A DNA stretch of 64,000 nt from Rothia nasimurium (GTDB lineage: Bacteria > Actinomycetota > Actinomycetes > Actinomycetales > Micrococcaceae): NCBI RefSeq assembly GCF_928391935.1, contig NZ_CAKMTD010000004.1, positions 1 through 64,000 on the forward strand, read 5' to 3'. Position numbers and translations under genes: made by a program. Shown in pieces: positions 1-8,097 of the stretch. The stretch's first letter is position 1, and each line of letters starts with the position of its first letter. The notes under the pieces are model-generated. The model searched no databases, was not told the origin of the DNA, and saw only the letters and a program-made list of their open reading frames with translations.

Positions 1-162
1 GCTGCCACACCGAGGATTTCCCGTCGGGGGCTAGATATATGCTTCCGGAGCATATACTTTCCGGAAACCTACAGGTCAATCCGTGAAAATCCGCGATTCC
101 GGACACACTTTTTGACCCTTAACCCGCAATCCCCGGACTGTCGGGCGGGGGCGTCCGCTCAG
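1..162. other. Intergenic left edge
   Basis: No gene is seen here. The stretch lies downstream of the exonuclease III gene, which reads leftwards. It holds one perfect palindrome, listed separately, and a 12-nt match at 59-70 (TTCCGGAAACCT) to the arms of the palindromic repeats at 40.7-41.2 kb, which may be chance. Confidence 0.5.
36..56. repeat. Short perfect inverted repeat
   Basis: TATATGCT and AGCATATA are perfect 8-bp arms around a 5-nt spacer, TCCGG. There is no T-run, so an operator or a processed hairpin is as likely as a terminator. The gene it might serve lies outside the window. Confidence 0.45.
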
Positions 163-966
163 CTAGCTAATCTCAACAATCACCGGGGCATGGTCCGAAG
201 CGCCCTTGCCCTTTCGCTCTTCTCTATCAATCTCAGCGCCCACAACTCGCTGGGCCAGCGCGGGGGAGTAGAGCTGAAAATCAATGCGCATGCCCTCATT
301 CTTGGGGAAGCGTAGCTTGGTGTAATCCCAGTAGGTGTAGGGCACCGTGGTGTGTTCACGGGCCACATCAACCAGCCCCAGAGGCTCTTCAAGAAAAGCC
401 CTAAAGGCTGCCCGCTCAGGCTCGGTCACGTGGGTCATCTGGTTTTCCCTAAAGAAGTCGATATCCCACACATCCTCGTCGCGGGGAGCGATATTGAAGT
501 CTCCTACCAGGGCAAACTGCGCCGCGGGGTCCTGCTCTAGCCAGCTGGCGGCGTCCTTGCGAAGCTCTTCCAGCCAGGCCAGCTTGTAGGGCATATGCGG
601 GTCGTCGATACCGCGACCGTTAGGCACGTAGAGGCTCCACACCCGAACCCCGCCGCAGGTTGCCCCGATAGCGCGGGCCTCAACGACGGCGTCCTCACCG
701 GGCTTGCCAAAAGCGGGCTGGTTGGTGAAGGTGCGCTGAATATCCTCAAGCCCCACGCGGGAGGCGAGAGCCACCCCGTTCCACTGTGACAGACCGAAAT
801 GGGCCACCTCGTAGCCGGAGTACTCAAAAATTTCGTAGGGGAAGGTCTCGTCGGTGGCCTTGGTTTCTTGGATGGCGAGCACGTCCACGTCGCTGCGCTC
901 TAGCCAATCTTCCACGCGGTCGGCGCGGGCACGGATAGAATTCACGTTCCAGGTAGCAATTTTCAT
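163..966 (-). CDS. xth: Exodeoxyribonuclease III
   Basis: This 267-aa protein is of the exonuclease III/AP endonuclease family, a cytosolic Mg-dependent enzyme that cuts 5' of abasic sites in base excision repair and trims 3' ends. It begins MKIATWNVNSIRAR. It carries the metal-binding QETK motif near residue 34, VGDFNIAP in mid-protein and the C-terminal catalytic GASDHAPV, so all core motifs are present and the length is normal. On the minus strand TAGGCT lies 6 nt before the ATG, so the mRNA is probably leaderless. It is divergent from the osmoprotectant transporter operon. A close paralogue with another substrate preference cannot be excluded. Confidence 0.93.
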   Translation of the reverse strand: MKIATWNVNSIRARADRVEDWLERSDVDVLAIQETKATDETFPYEIFEYSGYEVAHFGLSQWNGVALASRVGLEDIQRTFTNQPAFGKPGEDAVVEARAIGATCGGVRVWSLYVPNGRGIDDPHMPYKLAWLEELRKDAASWLEQDPAAQFALVGDFNIAPRDEDVWDIDFFRENQMTHVTEPERAAFRAFLEEPLGLVDVAREHTTVPYTYWDYTKLRFPKNEGMRIDFQLYSPALAQRVVGAEIDREERKGKGASDHAPVIVEIS

Positions 967-997
967 GTCACCAGCCTAGCAACCGACCTGCCGCCTT

Positions 998-1023
998 AAA
1001 AGTGCAACTGCCCTATCACTTTT
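998..1023. repeat. Copy A of a short diverged repeat
   Basis: AAAAGTGCAACTGCC followed by CACTTTT closely resembles the hairpin that follows pabB at 24180, which has AAAAGTGCAAGTGCC then CACTTTT at nearly the same spacing. Here the right arm is degraded, so the fold would be imperfect. It lies between divergent genes. Confidence 0.4.
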
Positions 1024-1053
1024 AGCAGGGCATGCGCATTTATGACAGGGTAC

Positions 1054-1083
1054 TTGCTGTTTTAGAACCTGCTGGAATAGGGT
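1054..1083 (+). promoter_or_regulatory. Candidate opuC operon promoter
   Basis: TTGCTG and TAGGGT are spaced by 18 nt. The predicted start site is about 55 nt upstream of the ATP-binding gene. The -10 fits TANNNT only loosely. Confidence 0.4.
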
Positions 1084-1145
1084 GGAACCCACGGGTGTTA
1101 GGTTGCTGGAGCAAAACCTTCCCCGCCTCAAACGAAAGAGCAAGT

Positions 1146-2276
1146 ATGGCAGCGGCCCCCGCTATTGAATTCCGGTCGGTCACCAAGAAATACGGTGACA
1201 CGGCGGTGGTAGATAACCTCACCCTCAGCATTCCTCAGGGAAAAATCACGGTCTTTGTGGGGCCCTCGGGCTGCGGTAAAACCACATCCCTGCGCATGAT
1301 CAACCGCATGGTCGAGCACACCGACGGTGAGATTCTGGTGCGCGGCGAAGCCAATACCGCCCGCCCTGTTCACGAACTGCGCCGCTCCATTGGCTACGTG
1401 CTGCAGCAGGCTGGGCTCATGCCTCATCAGAGCGTGCTCGATAACATCACCACCGTTCCCCGCCTCAAGGGGGTAGCCAAGAAACAGGCTCGTGCTGAAG
1501 CCCTGGAACTTCTCGATACCGTGGGCCTAAATCGTGCCTCTGCTAGCAAGTACCCGGCCCAGCTCTCGGGTGGTCAGGCCCAGCGTGTGGGTGTGGCCCG
1601 CGCCCTGGCAGGCCAATCAGACATACTCCTGATGGACGAACCCTTTAGCGCTATTGACCCTGTTGTGCGTGCGGATTTACAGCAGAGCCTTCTCGACCTG
1701 CAGCAGAAGCTCCACCGCACCATCGTCTTCGTCACCCACGATATCGACGAGGCTGTGCTTCTGGGTGACTACATCGCTGTTTTTGCACCCGGCGGCACCA
1801 TCGCCCAGTTCGGTACCCCCGAAGAGATTTTGCGCGCCCCTGCCTGTGACTACGTTGCTTCATTTGTGGGGCGCGACCGCGGTATGCGCCGCCTGACCTT
1901 TGCCGGAGCTGAGAATGTGGCAGTTAGCCCCCTGCAGGCCGCTGAGGGCGAGGGCTGGCAGCTGAGGCTAGCGGACGGACGCCCCGACGGTTGGCTTACC
2001 GGCGGTAGGCACCTGCCCGGTGGCTCCCTTTTCGTGCGGGGAGGAACCCTGCGTGATGCCCTGGATTCTGTTCTTTCTTCTCCCTCGGGCTGGGGCGTGG
2101 CTGTAGATGAGCAGGGCAAGGCTATAGGCCTGCTGGAGGCCGACAGTGTGCTTGAAGCAACCCGGCAGGAGCGCTACCTGCGCTACGGCCTAGAAGCTCC
2201 GTGGGCCCGTGCCGAGAGTGCCGACTCCGGCGAGAACCCTGCGGACGCGCCGTCCGACGGCGGGGCGTCCGCATGA
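1146..2276 (+). CDS. opuCA: Osmoprotectant ABC transporter, ATP-binding subunit
   Basis: This is the ATPase of a ProV/OpuCA-type importer for glycine betaine, choline or related quaternary amines, acting on the inner face of the membrane. The 376-aa form starts at the ATG behind a GAAAGAG site; a start 114 nt upstream would add a non-conserved leader. Visible motifs are Walker A GPSGCGKTT, Q-loop, signature LSGGQAQRV, Walker B ILLMDEP and the switch His in VTHD. The C-terminal 110 residues form a degenerate CBS-like region, as in OpuCA/ProV proteins that sense ionic strength. It is first of four genes and its stop overlaps the next start (ATGA). Confidence 0.9.
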   Translation: MAAAPAIEFRSVTKKYGDTAVVDNLTLSIPQGKITVFVGPSGCGKTTSLRMINRMVEHTDGEILVRGEANTARPVHELRRSIGYVLQQAGLMPHQSVLDNITTVPRLKGVAKKQARAEALELLDTVGLNRASASKYPAQLSGGQAQRVGVARALAGQSDILLMDEPFSAIDPVVRADLQQSLLDLQQKLHRTIVFVTHDIDEAVLLGDYIAVFAPGGTIAQFGTPEEILRAPACDYVASFVGRDRGMRRLTFAGAENVAVSPLQAAEGEGWQLRLADGRPDGWLTGGRHLPGGSLFVRGGTLRDALDSVLSSPSGWGVAVDEQGKAIGLLEADSVLEATRQERYLRYGLEAPWARAESADSGENPADAPSDGGASA

Positions 2277-2950
2277 ACTGGTTTCTAGCCAACCTGCCCT
2301 ATATCGGGCAGCTCACCGCCCTGCACCTGGCGCAATCGGTCATACCTGTGCTGGTGGGCTTCGTCCTTGCCCTGCCACTGGCCCGCCTGGCGCTGGGACG
2401 GCGGGCAGACGGGCGCTCCACCGAGGCCTATACCCGCACAGGACGTCTGCGTAAAGGAGCGGTGGTGAACGGGGCGTCCCTGCTCTACACCGTGCCCTCA
2501 CTAGCGCTTTTCGTGCTCATGCCCCTGGTGCTGGGAACTTCTATTACTTCCCCGATCAACGTCTACGTGGCCCTGACCGTCTATGTGCTGGCCATGATGG
2601 TGCGCAGCGCTGTAGACGCCTTCGAATCGGTCTCACCCATCACCCTGGAGGCGGCCACCGCCGTAGGCTACACCCCGCTGCGCCGCTTCTGGCAGGTGGA
2701 ACTACCGCTCTCGCTACCGGTGATGATTGCGGGCCTGCGCGTTGCCCTGGTCTCCAATATCTCCATGGTCTCGGTGGGTGCAGTGATCGGCATTCAGTCC
2801 CTCGGTACCCTCTTCACCGATGGGCTGCGCCGCGACCTGCCGGCTGAAATTATCACCGGAATCGTGCTTACCCTCGTCCTGGCTCTCGCTCTTGACCGCC
2901 TCCTGGCCCTGACCGGCGCCGGGCTCACCCGCTGGAGGAACCCCTCATGA
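2273..2950 (+). CDS. opuCB: Osmoprotectant ABC transporter, permease 1
   Basis: This 225-aa inner-membrane subunit has about six hydrophobic segments and a BPD permease EAA-type loop (EAATAVGYTPLRRFWQVELP) that docks on the ATPase. The start at the ATGA overlap with the preceding gene is preferred to one 72 nt further up, which would add a charged stretch. It overlaps the next permease by another ATGA, so the two permeases are translationally coupled and probably form a heterodimer, as OpuCB and OpuCD do. Confidence 0.88.
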   Translation: MNWFLANLPYIGQLTALHLAQSVIPVLVGFVLALPLARLALGRRADGRSTEAYTRTGRLRKGAVVNGASLLYTVPSLALFVLMPLVLGTSITSPINVYVALTVYVLAMMVRSAVDAFESVSPITLEAATAVGYTPLRRFWQVELPLSLPVMIAGLRVALVSNISMVSVGAVIGIQSLGTLFTDGLRRDLPAEIITGIVLTLVLALALDRLLALTGAGLTRWRNPS

Positions 2951-3603
2951 TTTTTCAGGACGTCTGGGCCTGGTTCACCGCCCCCGGCGCCTGGGCGGGC
3001 GCTGGCGGTATCTGGCAGCGTCTCGGTGAGCACCTGGCCTACTCCGGCCTGGTGCTGCTGATAGCAGCGGCTATTGCCCTGCCGCTGGGTGCCTGGGTCG
3101 GTCATACCGGTAAGGGGGAAAACCTGGTGGTTGCCCTGACCGGTGCCCTGCGAGCCCTCCCCACCCTGGGCCTGCTCACCCTCTTTGCCCTCTGGCTGGG
3201 ACTGGGGCTGACCGCACCCGCTCTAGCTCTGGTGATTCTTGCCCTTGCCCCGCTTCTGGCGGGAACCTACGCCGGTATCGCAGCTGTTGACCCGGTGACT
3301 AAGGACGCCGCCCGCGCCCAGGGCATGACCGGCTGGCAGGTGCTCACCCGGGTGGAAATCCCCGTAGCCCTGCCCCTGATTTTTGGTGGTATCCGTAATG
3401 CTGCCCTCCAGGTCATTGCCACGGTCACCGTGGTTGCCTACATCAACCTCGGGGGTCTAGGCCGCTACCTTATCGACGGTCTGGCTGTGCGCGACTACCC
3501 CCGCATGGTCGCAGCCGTCGTGCTGGTTGCTGCCCTGGCCCTTCTCGTCGATGCCCTCCTTGCCCTCATTCAGCGGGCTCTCACCTACCCCGGACTAAGG
3601 TAA
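2947..3603 (+). CDS. opuCD: Osmoprotectant ABC transporter, permease 2
   Basis: This 218-aa second permease has N-terminal hydrophobic segments around residues 35-110, the EAA-type loop (DAARAQGMTGWQVLTRVEIP) and a hydrophobic C-terminus. It pairs with the preceding permease to form the membrane pore. Its start overlaps the upstream stop, and the binding-protein gene follows after 6 nt. The order ATPase, permease, permease, binding protein differs slightly from Bacillus opuC, where the binding protein lies between the permeases. The family is clear; the substrate is inferred. Confidence 0.87.
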   Translation: MIFQDVWAWFTAPGAWAGAGGIWQRLGEHLAYSGLVLLIAAAIALPLGAWVGHTGKGENLVVALTGALRALPTLGLLTLFALWLGLGLTAPALALVILALAPLLAGTYAGIAAVDPVTKDAARAQGMTGWQVLTRVEIPVALPLIFGGIRNAALQVIATVTVVAYINLGGLGRYLIDGLAVRDYPRMVAAVVLVAALALLVDALLALIQRALTYPGLR

Positions 3604-3609
3604 ACACCT

Positions 3610-4536
3610 ATGACTTCACCCCGCCTCACCCGACGCTCCCTTTTCGCCGGGGCAGGACTCGCCGCCGGGGCTCTCGGCCTTTCCGCCTGCGGTCTTGACG
3701 GCTCCACCGCCTTCGGCAGTGGAAGCACCACCGGCACCATTACCGTGGGTTCAGCCGACTTCACCGAATCGCAAATTATCGCCGAAATCTATGCCGCAGC
3801 TCTGCGTGCCAGCGGCCTGGACGCCACGACCAGCCCCGCCATTGGCGCCCGCGAAGCCTACCTCGGGGCCCTGCGCGAAGGCACTGTGTCGGTAGTACCC
3901 GACTACTCCGGCAACCTCTTGCTCTACTTCGACGCCCAGACCGCAGCCGTCACCGCCGAAGAAATTGTGCGGGCTCTCCCCGCCGCCCTGCCCGAGGAGC
4001 TGGGCGTTCTGGCAGCCTCGCAGGCAGAGAACAAGGACTCCCTGGTCGTCACCGCCGCTACCGCCGAAGAACACGGTCTGACCAGCCTGGACGACCTCAC
4101 CGCCCTCAGCGGCCAGCTCAGCTTGGGCGCACCCCCGGAATTCGCTGAGCGAGCCTACGGGCTACCCGGCCTGGAGCGCCTCTATAGCTTCACACCGGCC
4201 TCCTTCGAACCTATCAACGATGGCGGCGGGCCGCTCACCGTCTCAGCCCTGGCCGACGGCACCGTTGATATCGTGGATCTTTTCTCCACCGACCCCGCCA
4301 TCACCGCCAACAACTTCGTGGTGCTTGAGGACCCCAAAAACATGATCCTGGCCCAGCAGGTACTGCCCGTCATCAACACCCGCCAGGTGTCGGTAGCAGC
4401 GGCCCGTGTGCTCGATGAGATCTCAGCCCTACTCACCACCGAGGCCCTGATTGAACTAAACACGCGTGTCTCCGGCGCCGAAAAAGCAGCCCCCGCCACC
4501 GCGGCAGGGGACTGGGTGAGCGAGAACTTCGCGTAA
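3610..4536 (+). CDS. opuCC: Osmoprotectant ABC transporter, substrate-binding lipoprotein
   Basis: This 308-aa extracellular lipoprotein starts MTSPRLTRRSLFAG, a twin-arginine-like signal ending in the lipobox LSAC near residue 26, so it is anchored by a lipidated Cys. The mature part begins ITVGSADFTESQIIAEIYA, typical of the ProX/OpuCC fold, with VPDYSGNLL later, the usual quaternary-ammonium binding region. It captures the ligand for the upstream permeases. It is last in the operon and is followed by a TIR-flanked element and a bidirectional terminator. Betaine, carnitine or choline are the likely ligands, not decidable here. Confidence 0.88.
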   Translation: MTSPRLTRRSLFAGAGLAAGALGLSACGLDGSTAFGSGSTTGTITVGSADFTESQIIAEIYAAALRASGLDATTSPAIGAREAYLGALREGTVSVVPDYSGNLLLYFDAQTAAVTAEEIVRALPAALPEELGVLAASQAENKDSLVVTAATAEEHGLTSLDDLTALSGQLSLGAPPEFAERAYGLPGLERLYSFTPASFEPINDGGGPLTVSALADGTVDIVDLFSTDPAITANNFVVLEDPKNMILAQQVLPVINTRQVSVAAARVLDEISALLTTEALIELNTRVSGAEKAAPATAAGDWVSENFA

Positions 4537-4578
4537 CCTGGAATCCTTGGCGGACGGGCTTACGTTTGCTGCCTCTTC

Positions 4579-4740
4579 AGGGGCGGGGCGGAAGTTGCAA
4601 GCCAGCTGGCTCGATGAAGTGAGCGAGTGCGTCAGCACGCAAGAGCGAACGGAATCCGCCGCAAGGCGGGGCGTGAATCGCGACGAGCCCCCAGGCGAGG
4701 AGTGAGAGGGTCGCTGGCGGCAACTTCCGCCCCAACCCCT
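4579..4740. repeat. 162-bp structured element with long terminal inverted repeats
   Basis: The ends are near-perfect inverted repeats of about 27 nt, with a perfect 14-bp core GGGGCGGAAGTTGC at 4585-4598 and its complement at 4720-4733. The interior has further short inverted repeats, such as GTGCGTCAGCACGC. No ORF of note is inside. A small non-autonomous mobile element or a structured RNA are both possible. It lies between the opuC operon and the terminator shared with gap. Confidence 0.55.
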
Positions 4741-4742
4741 AT

Positions 4743-4786
4743 AAAGCAGGTGCCCCCGGCCTCACTAGCCGGGGGCACCTGCTTTT
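4743..4786. terminator. Bidirectional terminator between opuC operon and gap
   Basis: A perfect 18-bp stem (arm AAAGCAGGTGCCCCCGGC) with a 7-nt loop is bounded by A- and T-runs on both sides, so it can end transcription from both convergent units. Confidence 0.85.
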
Positions 4787-4813
4787 GCGCGGGCGTCCGC
4801 GCCCTTGGGCCTG

Positions 4814-6259
4814 CTAGGCCGCTGCGGGGAAGCTCTGTAGCTTGCCGCCGATCATGGTCTCAAGCACACGAATCACCTGGCAGGAGTAGCCAAACTCGTT
4901 GTCGTACCAGACGTACAGAATAGCGTTATCGTCACCGGAGGTGATGGTGGCCAGGCCGTCCACGACACCGGCGGCGCGGGAGCCAACGAAGTCGGTTGAG
5001 ACGACCTCGTGGGAGTCGGTGTAGTCAATCTGACGGCGCAGGTTAGAGCGCAGGGAGCGTTCACGCAGCAGGTTATTCAGTTCTTCCTTAGAGCCGACGG
5101 GCTTCTCAAGCTGCAGGCTCAAGATAGCCATAGACACATCGGGGGTGGGAACGCGGATAGCGTTACCGGTCAGCTTGCCCTCCAGCTGGGGCAGGGCCTT
5201 AGACACTGCCTTAGCGGCACCGGTTTCGGTAATGACCATGTTCAGGGCAGCGGAGCGGCCCCGGCGATCGCCCTTGTGGAAGTTATCAATCAGGTTCTGG
5301 TCATTGGTGAAGGAGTGGACGGTCTCAACGTGGCCGCGCTTGACCCCGAAGACCTCGTCCATGACGGCCAGTACGGGGGTAATGGCGTTGGTGGTGCAGG
5401 AGGCAGCAGACAGGACGGTGTCGCTATCTTCGATGATGTCGTCGTTGACGCCGCAGACGATATTCTTCACGCCCTTGCCGGGGGCAGTCAGCAGAACCCG
5501 CGCCACTCCCTTAGATTCAAGGTGGCGAGAGAGGCCCTCCTTGTCGCGCCAGCGGCCGGTGTTATCAACCACGATTGCGTCCTCGATGCCGTGGGCGGTG
5601 TAATCAACCTCAGCCGGATCAGAAGCGTAAATGAACTTGATAGGGGTGCCGTTGGCAATGATGGTGGAGTTCTCTTCGTCCACGCGGATAGTGCCCTTGA
5701 AGGCGCCGTGGACCGAGTCGCGACGCAGCAGGGAGGCCCGCTTGTGCAGGTCGTTGTCGGTGTTCTTACGAACCACCACGGCGCGGAGCTTGGGGCCGGG
5801 GCCGGTGGAGCGCTCCAGCAGAATACGGGCCAGCAGACGGCCAATGCGGCCGAAACCGTAGAGGACGACGTCCTGGGCCTTAGCCTCAATCTGGCCCTTC
5901 TTGCCCACGACGGGGGCGAGCTCATCACGCAGGAAGGTTTCAAGGTCATCGGCGCCAGAAGCCTCGAACTTGTGCTGCAGGCTGGCCAAATCCAGGGAGC
6001 AAGCGCCCAAATCAAGGGTAGAAACCAGCTCAAGAATGGCCAGGGAATCAGCCGGGTCAAGCTCGACATTGTCAATCTGGCGGGCGAAACGGTGGGCCTT
6101 CAGAATCTGGATAACGGACTTGTTGATGAGGCTGTGGCCGTGGATGGACACAACGACGTTGTTCTCGCGGTTCAGCTTGCCAATCAGGGGGATCGCGGCC
6201 TCAGCTTCAGCCTCAGAGGCGAGCCACTGGTCGTGAGCGTTTTCGGCAGAAATAGTCAT
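4814..6259 (-). CDS. gap: Glyceraldehyde-3-phosphate dehydrogenase, long form
   Basis: This enzyme oxidises glyceraldehyde-3-phosphate to 1,3-bisphosphoglycerate in glycolysis or the reverse reaction. The catalytic part shows the nucleotide-binding GFGRIGR near residue 131, the active-site SCTTNAITP near 286 and the C-terminal YDNEFGYSCQV. At 481 aa it is about 130 residues longer than classical GAPDH; the extra N-terminal domain (HGHSLINKSVIQIL onwards) is known from a long-form subfamily in Actinobacteria, and its role is unclear. A GAGGAAGAGG stretch precedes the ATG. It is convergent with the opuC operon. Coenzyme preference cannot be told by eye. Confidence 0.93.
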   Translation of the reverse strand: MTISAENAHDQWLASEAEAEAAIPLIGKLNRENNVVVSIHGHSLINKSVIQILKAHRFARQIDNVELDPADSLAILELVSTLDLGACSLDLASLQHKFEASGADDLETFLRDELAPVVGKKGQIEAKAQDVVLYGFGRIGRLLARILLERSTGPGPKLRAVVVRKNTDNDLHKRASLLRRDSVHGAFKGTIRVDEENSTIIANGTPIKFIYASDPAEVDYTAHGIEDAIVVDNTGRWRDKEGLSRHLESKGVARVLLTAPGKGVKNIVCGVNDDIIEDSDTVLSAASCTTNAITPVLAVMDEVFGVKRGHVETVHSFTNDQNLIDNFHKGDRRGRSAALNMVITETGAAKAVSKALPQLEGKLTGNAIRVPTPDVSMAILSLQLEKPVGSKEELNNLLRERSLRSNLRRQIDYTDSHEVVSTDFVGSRAAGVVDGLATITSGDDNAILYVWYDNEFGYSCQVIRVLETMIGGKLQSFPAAA

Positions 6260-6472
6260 AGGGTGACCTCTTCCTCGATGAGTAGCGTCGTTGAACTCAT
6301 CGGTTAGCAGCGCGTCGGTGCGCTGGTAGCTAGCTAGTGACGGGCACGCCTTCCCAAGCCGGACGCAGGTGGTTCGGTTGAGGTGGGCGCTCTAGGGTTT
6401 AGTCTAGTAGTTTGTTCACTCACATGTGGAGTTTGTGACGCGAAAGTTCAGTGAGGTCCGGGATACACCCGG

Positions 6473-6478
6473 TAAAAT
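6473..6478 (+). promoter_or_regulatory. Leaderless -10 of the PfkB kinase gene
   Basis: TAAAAT lies exactly 7 nt before the ATG at 6486, which puts transcription start at or next to the start codon. There is no Shine-Dalgarno. This decides the start over an in-frame ATG 60 nt upstream. Confidence 0.6.
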
Positions 6479-6485
6479 TTTGTTC

Positions 6486-7430
6486 ATGCTAACAGTCATT
6501 GGCGAAGCCCTCGTAGATGTTGTCCAGCGCCCCGGCGCAGAGTCCCACGCCCACCCCGGCGGTTCCCCCATGAACGTCGCTGTTGGCGTGTCCCGTCTGG
6601 GCCATGAAGCGCAGTTTATTGGCCGCTACGGGAGCGACGCCTATGGCGAACTGATTGAGGCGCATTTGAAGGCCTCCGGTGTGATCCTGCCGGTGGGTGC
6701 TGACGCCAAGAAGACCTCGGTGGCTCAGGCAAATATCGGTGAAACCGGGGCAGCTGAGTACGAATTCGATATCGACTGGTCCCTGGACGCTGCCGAAGAG
6801 GCCCTGCGGGAGGTTGCCCAGACTGCAACTGCCGTCCACGTCGGTTCTATCGGGGCCATGCTGGAGCCGGGGGCGTCGGCCGTCCTTGCCACCATTAAAG
6901 AAGCCTCAAGCCGCGCCCTCATCTCTTACGACCCCAACTGCCGCCCCTCCATCGTCCCGGACGCCGCCGAGGCCCGCGCCTGGGCTGAGAGCATCGTCAA
7001 GCACTCGGACGTCGTTAAGGCCTCCGACGAGGACCTCCTGTGGCTCTACCCCCACCGCACTCTTGAAGAATCAGCGCAGGCCTGGCTCGACCTAGGGGCC
7101 TCTCTGGTTGTTGTCACCCGCGGCGAAATGGGCCCCTGGGCCGTGACCCGCAAGACCTCCCCGGAGGGCCTGGCCCTACCGGCCTACAGGGTTGAGGTGG
7201 CCGATACCGTCGGTGCCGGTGACTCCCTGATGGCCGCCCTCATTGCCGCCCTGCTGGATCGCGGCATCGAAGGAAAGGGCTCCCGGGCTGCCATCGAGCT
7301 GCTGAACAAGGAGGAGCTGAAGGAAATCCTGGCCTTTGCCGTGATTGCCGCCGGTATCACTGTTTCCCGAGAGGGCGCCAACCCGCCCACCCGCGAGGAA
7401 CTCAACGCCGTCCTCTTCCCCGAGAACTAA
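6486..7430 (+). CDS. PfkB-family carbohydrate kinase (fructokinase-like)
   Basis: This 314-aa ribokinase-fold protein probably phosphorylates fructose or a similar sugar in the cytosol. It starts MLTVIGEALVDVVQR. The substrate-site signature HPGGSPMNVAVGVSRLG is near residues 23-39, and the C-terminal ATP/anion-hole motif DTVGAGDSLMAALIAALL with catalytic Asp is near residue 240. Length and both PfkB signatures are normal. The gene is monocistronic, with a leaderless-type promoter in front and an exceptionally long hairpin terminator behind. Fructokinase is the best guess; ribokinase or another specificity is possible. Confidence 0.85.
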   Translation: MLTVIGEALVDVVQRPGAESHAHPGGSPMNVAVGVSRLGHEAQFIGRYGSDAYGELIEAHLKASGVILPVGADAKKTSVAQANIGETGAAEYEFDIDWSLDAAEEALREVAQTATAVHVGSIGAMLEPGASAVLATIKEASSRALISYDPNCRPSIVPDAAEARAWAESIVKHSDVVKASDEDLLWLYPHRTLEESAQAWLDLGASLVVVTRGEMGPWAVTRKTSPEGLALPAYRVEVADTVGAGDSLMAALIAALLDRGIEGKGSRAAIELLNKEELKEILAFAVIAAGITVSREGANPPTREELNAVLFPEN

Positions 7431-7447
7431 CCCCACCCAGCGGGTAG

Positions 7448-7511
7448 GGACCAGGAAAGTCTGAAATGACCACCAGCCAGGTGGTCATTTCAGACTTTCC
7501 TGGTCCTTTTC
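7448..7511 (+). terminator. Terminator with a perfect 27-bp stem
   Basis: GGACCAGGAAAGTCTGAAAT begins a 27-bp left arm (7448-7474) that matches the right arm (7480-7506) perfectly around a 5-nt loop, followed by TTTT. It is much longer than an ordinary intrinsic terminator stem. Confidence 0.8.
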
Positions 7512-7568
7512 TGTCGTAAGGTAGTTCTAAAGCACCACCGCACGCCAATCAACGACGAGGAGGCCCCC

Positions 7569-8087
7569 GTGCTCAACCGCGAACCCTACGCAGACCTGCC
7601 CGACCTGCCCACCTTCACCCTGACGTCCGACGATGTGCAGGACGGCGCCCCGGCTCCCGCCTGGATGCGCTCAGCCATCTTCGGTATTGAGGGTGGCGAA
7701 GACACCAGCCCGCAGCTGACCTGGAGCGGATTCCCCGAAGAAACCAAGTCCTTCGTCATTACCTGCTTTGACCCGGACGCCCCCACCCCCAGCGGCTTCT
7801 GGCACTGGGTAGCTTCCAACGTCCCTGTCAGTGTGACCTCCCTGGAACGCGGCGGCGCTACCACCCTGGCGGCCACCAAGCACCGCAATGACGGGGGAAC
7901 CCGCGACTTCCTGGGGGCTGCTCCACCGGCTGGCCACGGCCCCCACCGCTACATTTTCTGCGTCACCGCTGTGGATGTTGAGAAGCTGGAGGTTGACGAG
8001 GACGCCTCCCCGGCCGTCGTGAACTTCAACCTTTTCTTCCACGGGATTGCCCGCGCTTTTCTGACCGTCACCCACGAAGAGAACTAG
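7569..8087 (+). CDS. YbhB/YbcL family Raf-kinase-inhibitor-like protein
   Basis: This 172-aa protein has the phosphatidylethanolamine-binding-protein fold. The ligand-pocket signature FDPDAPTPSGFWHWVASNVP (residues about 61-80) and GPHRYIF near 128-134 are intact. The start is a GTG behind GAGGAGG. Bacterial members are cytosolic and of unclear function. Its stop codon lies inside the -10 of the next gene, so the two are closely packed but probably separately transcribed. Confidence 0.88.
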   Translation: MLNREPYADLPDLPTFTLTSDDVQDGAPAPAWMRSAIFGIEGGEDTSPQLTWSGFPEETKSFVITCFDPDAPTPSGFWHWVASNVPVSVTSLERGGATTLAATKHRNDGGTRDFLGAAPPAGHGPHRYIFCVTAVDVEKLEVDEDASPAVVNFNLFFHGIARAFLTVTHEEN

Positions 8088-8090
8088 AAT
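8085..8090 (+). promoter_or_regulatory. Leaderless -10 overlapping an upstream stop codon
   Basis: TAGAAT lies 7 nt before the ATG at 8098, and its TAG is the stop codon of the preceding gene. No ribosome-binding site is present. Confidence 0.55.
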
Positions 8091-8097
8091 CTAGAGC

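Noticed and set aside
59..70. Remnant of the 40.7-kb palindromic repeat at the left edge
   Set aside because: Only 12 nt match (TTCCGGAAACCT) and no second arm or tail is present, so chance or convergence is the simpler view.
1032..1145. Longer N-terminus for the opuC ATPase
   Set aside because: The extra 38 residues include the predicted promoter, lack a ribosome site and are not part of the family.
5009..6307. A 432-codon antisense frame across gap
   Set aside because: It mirrors the third-position GC bias of the conserved gap gene and resembles no protein.
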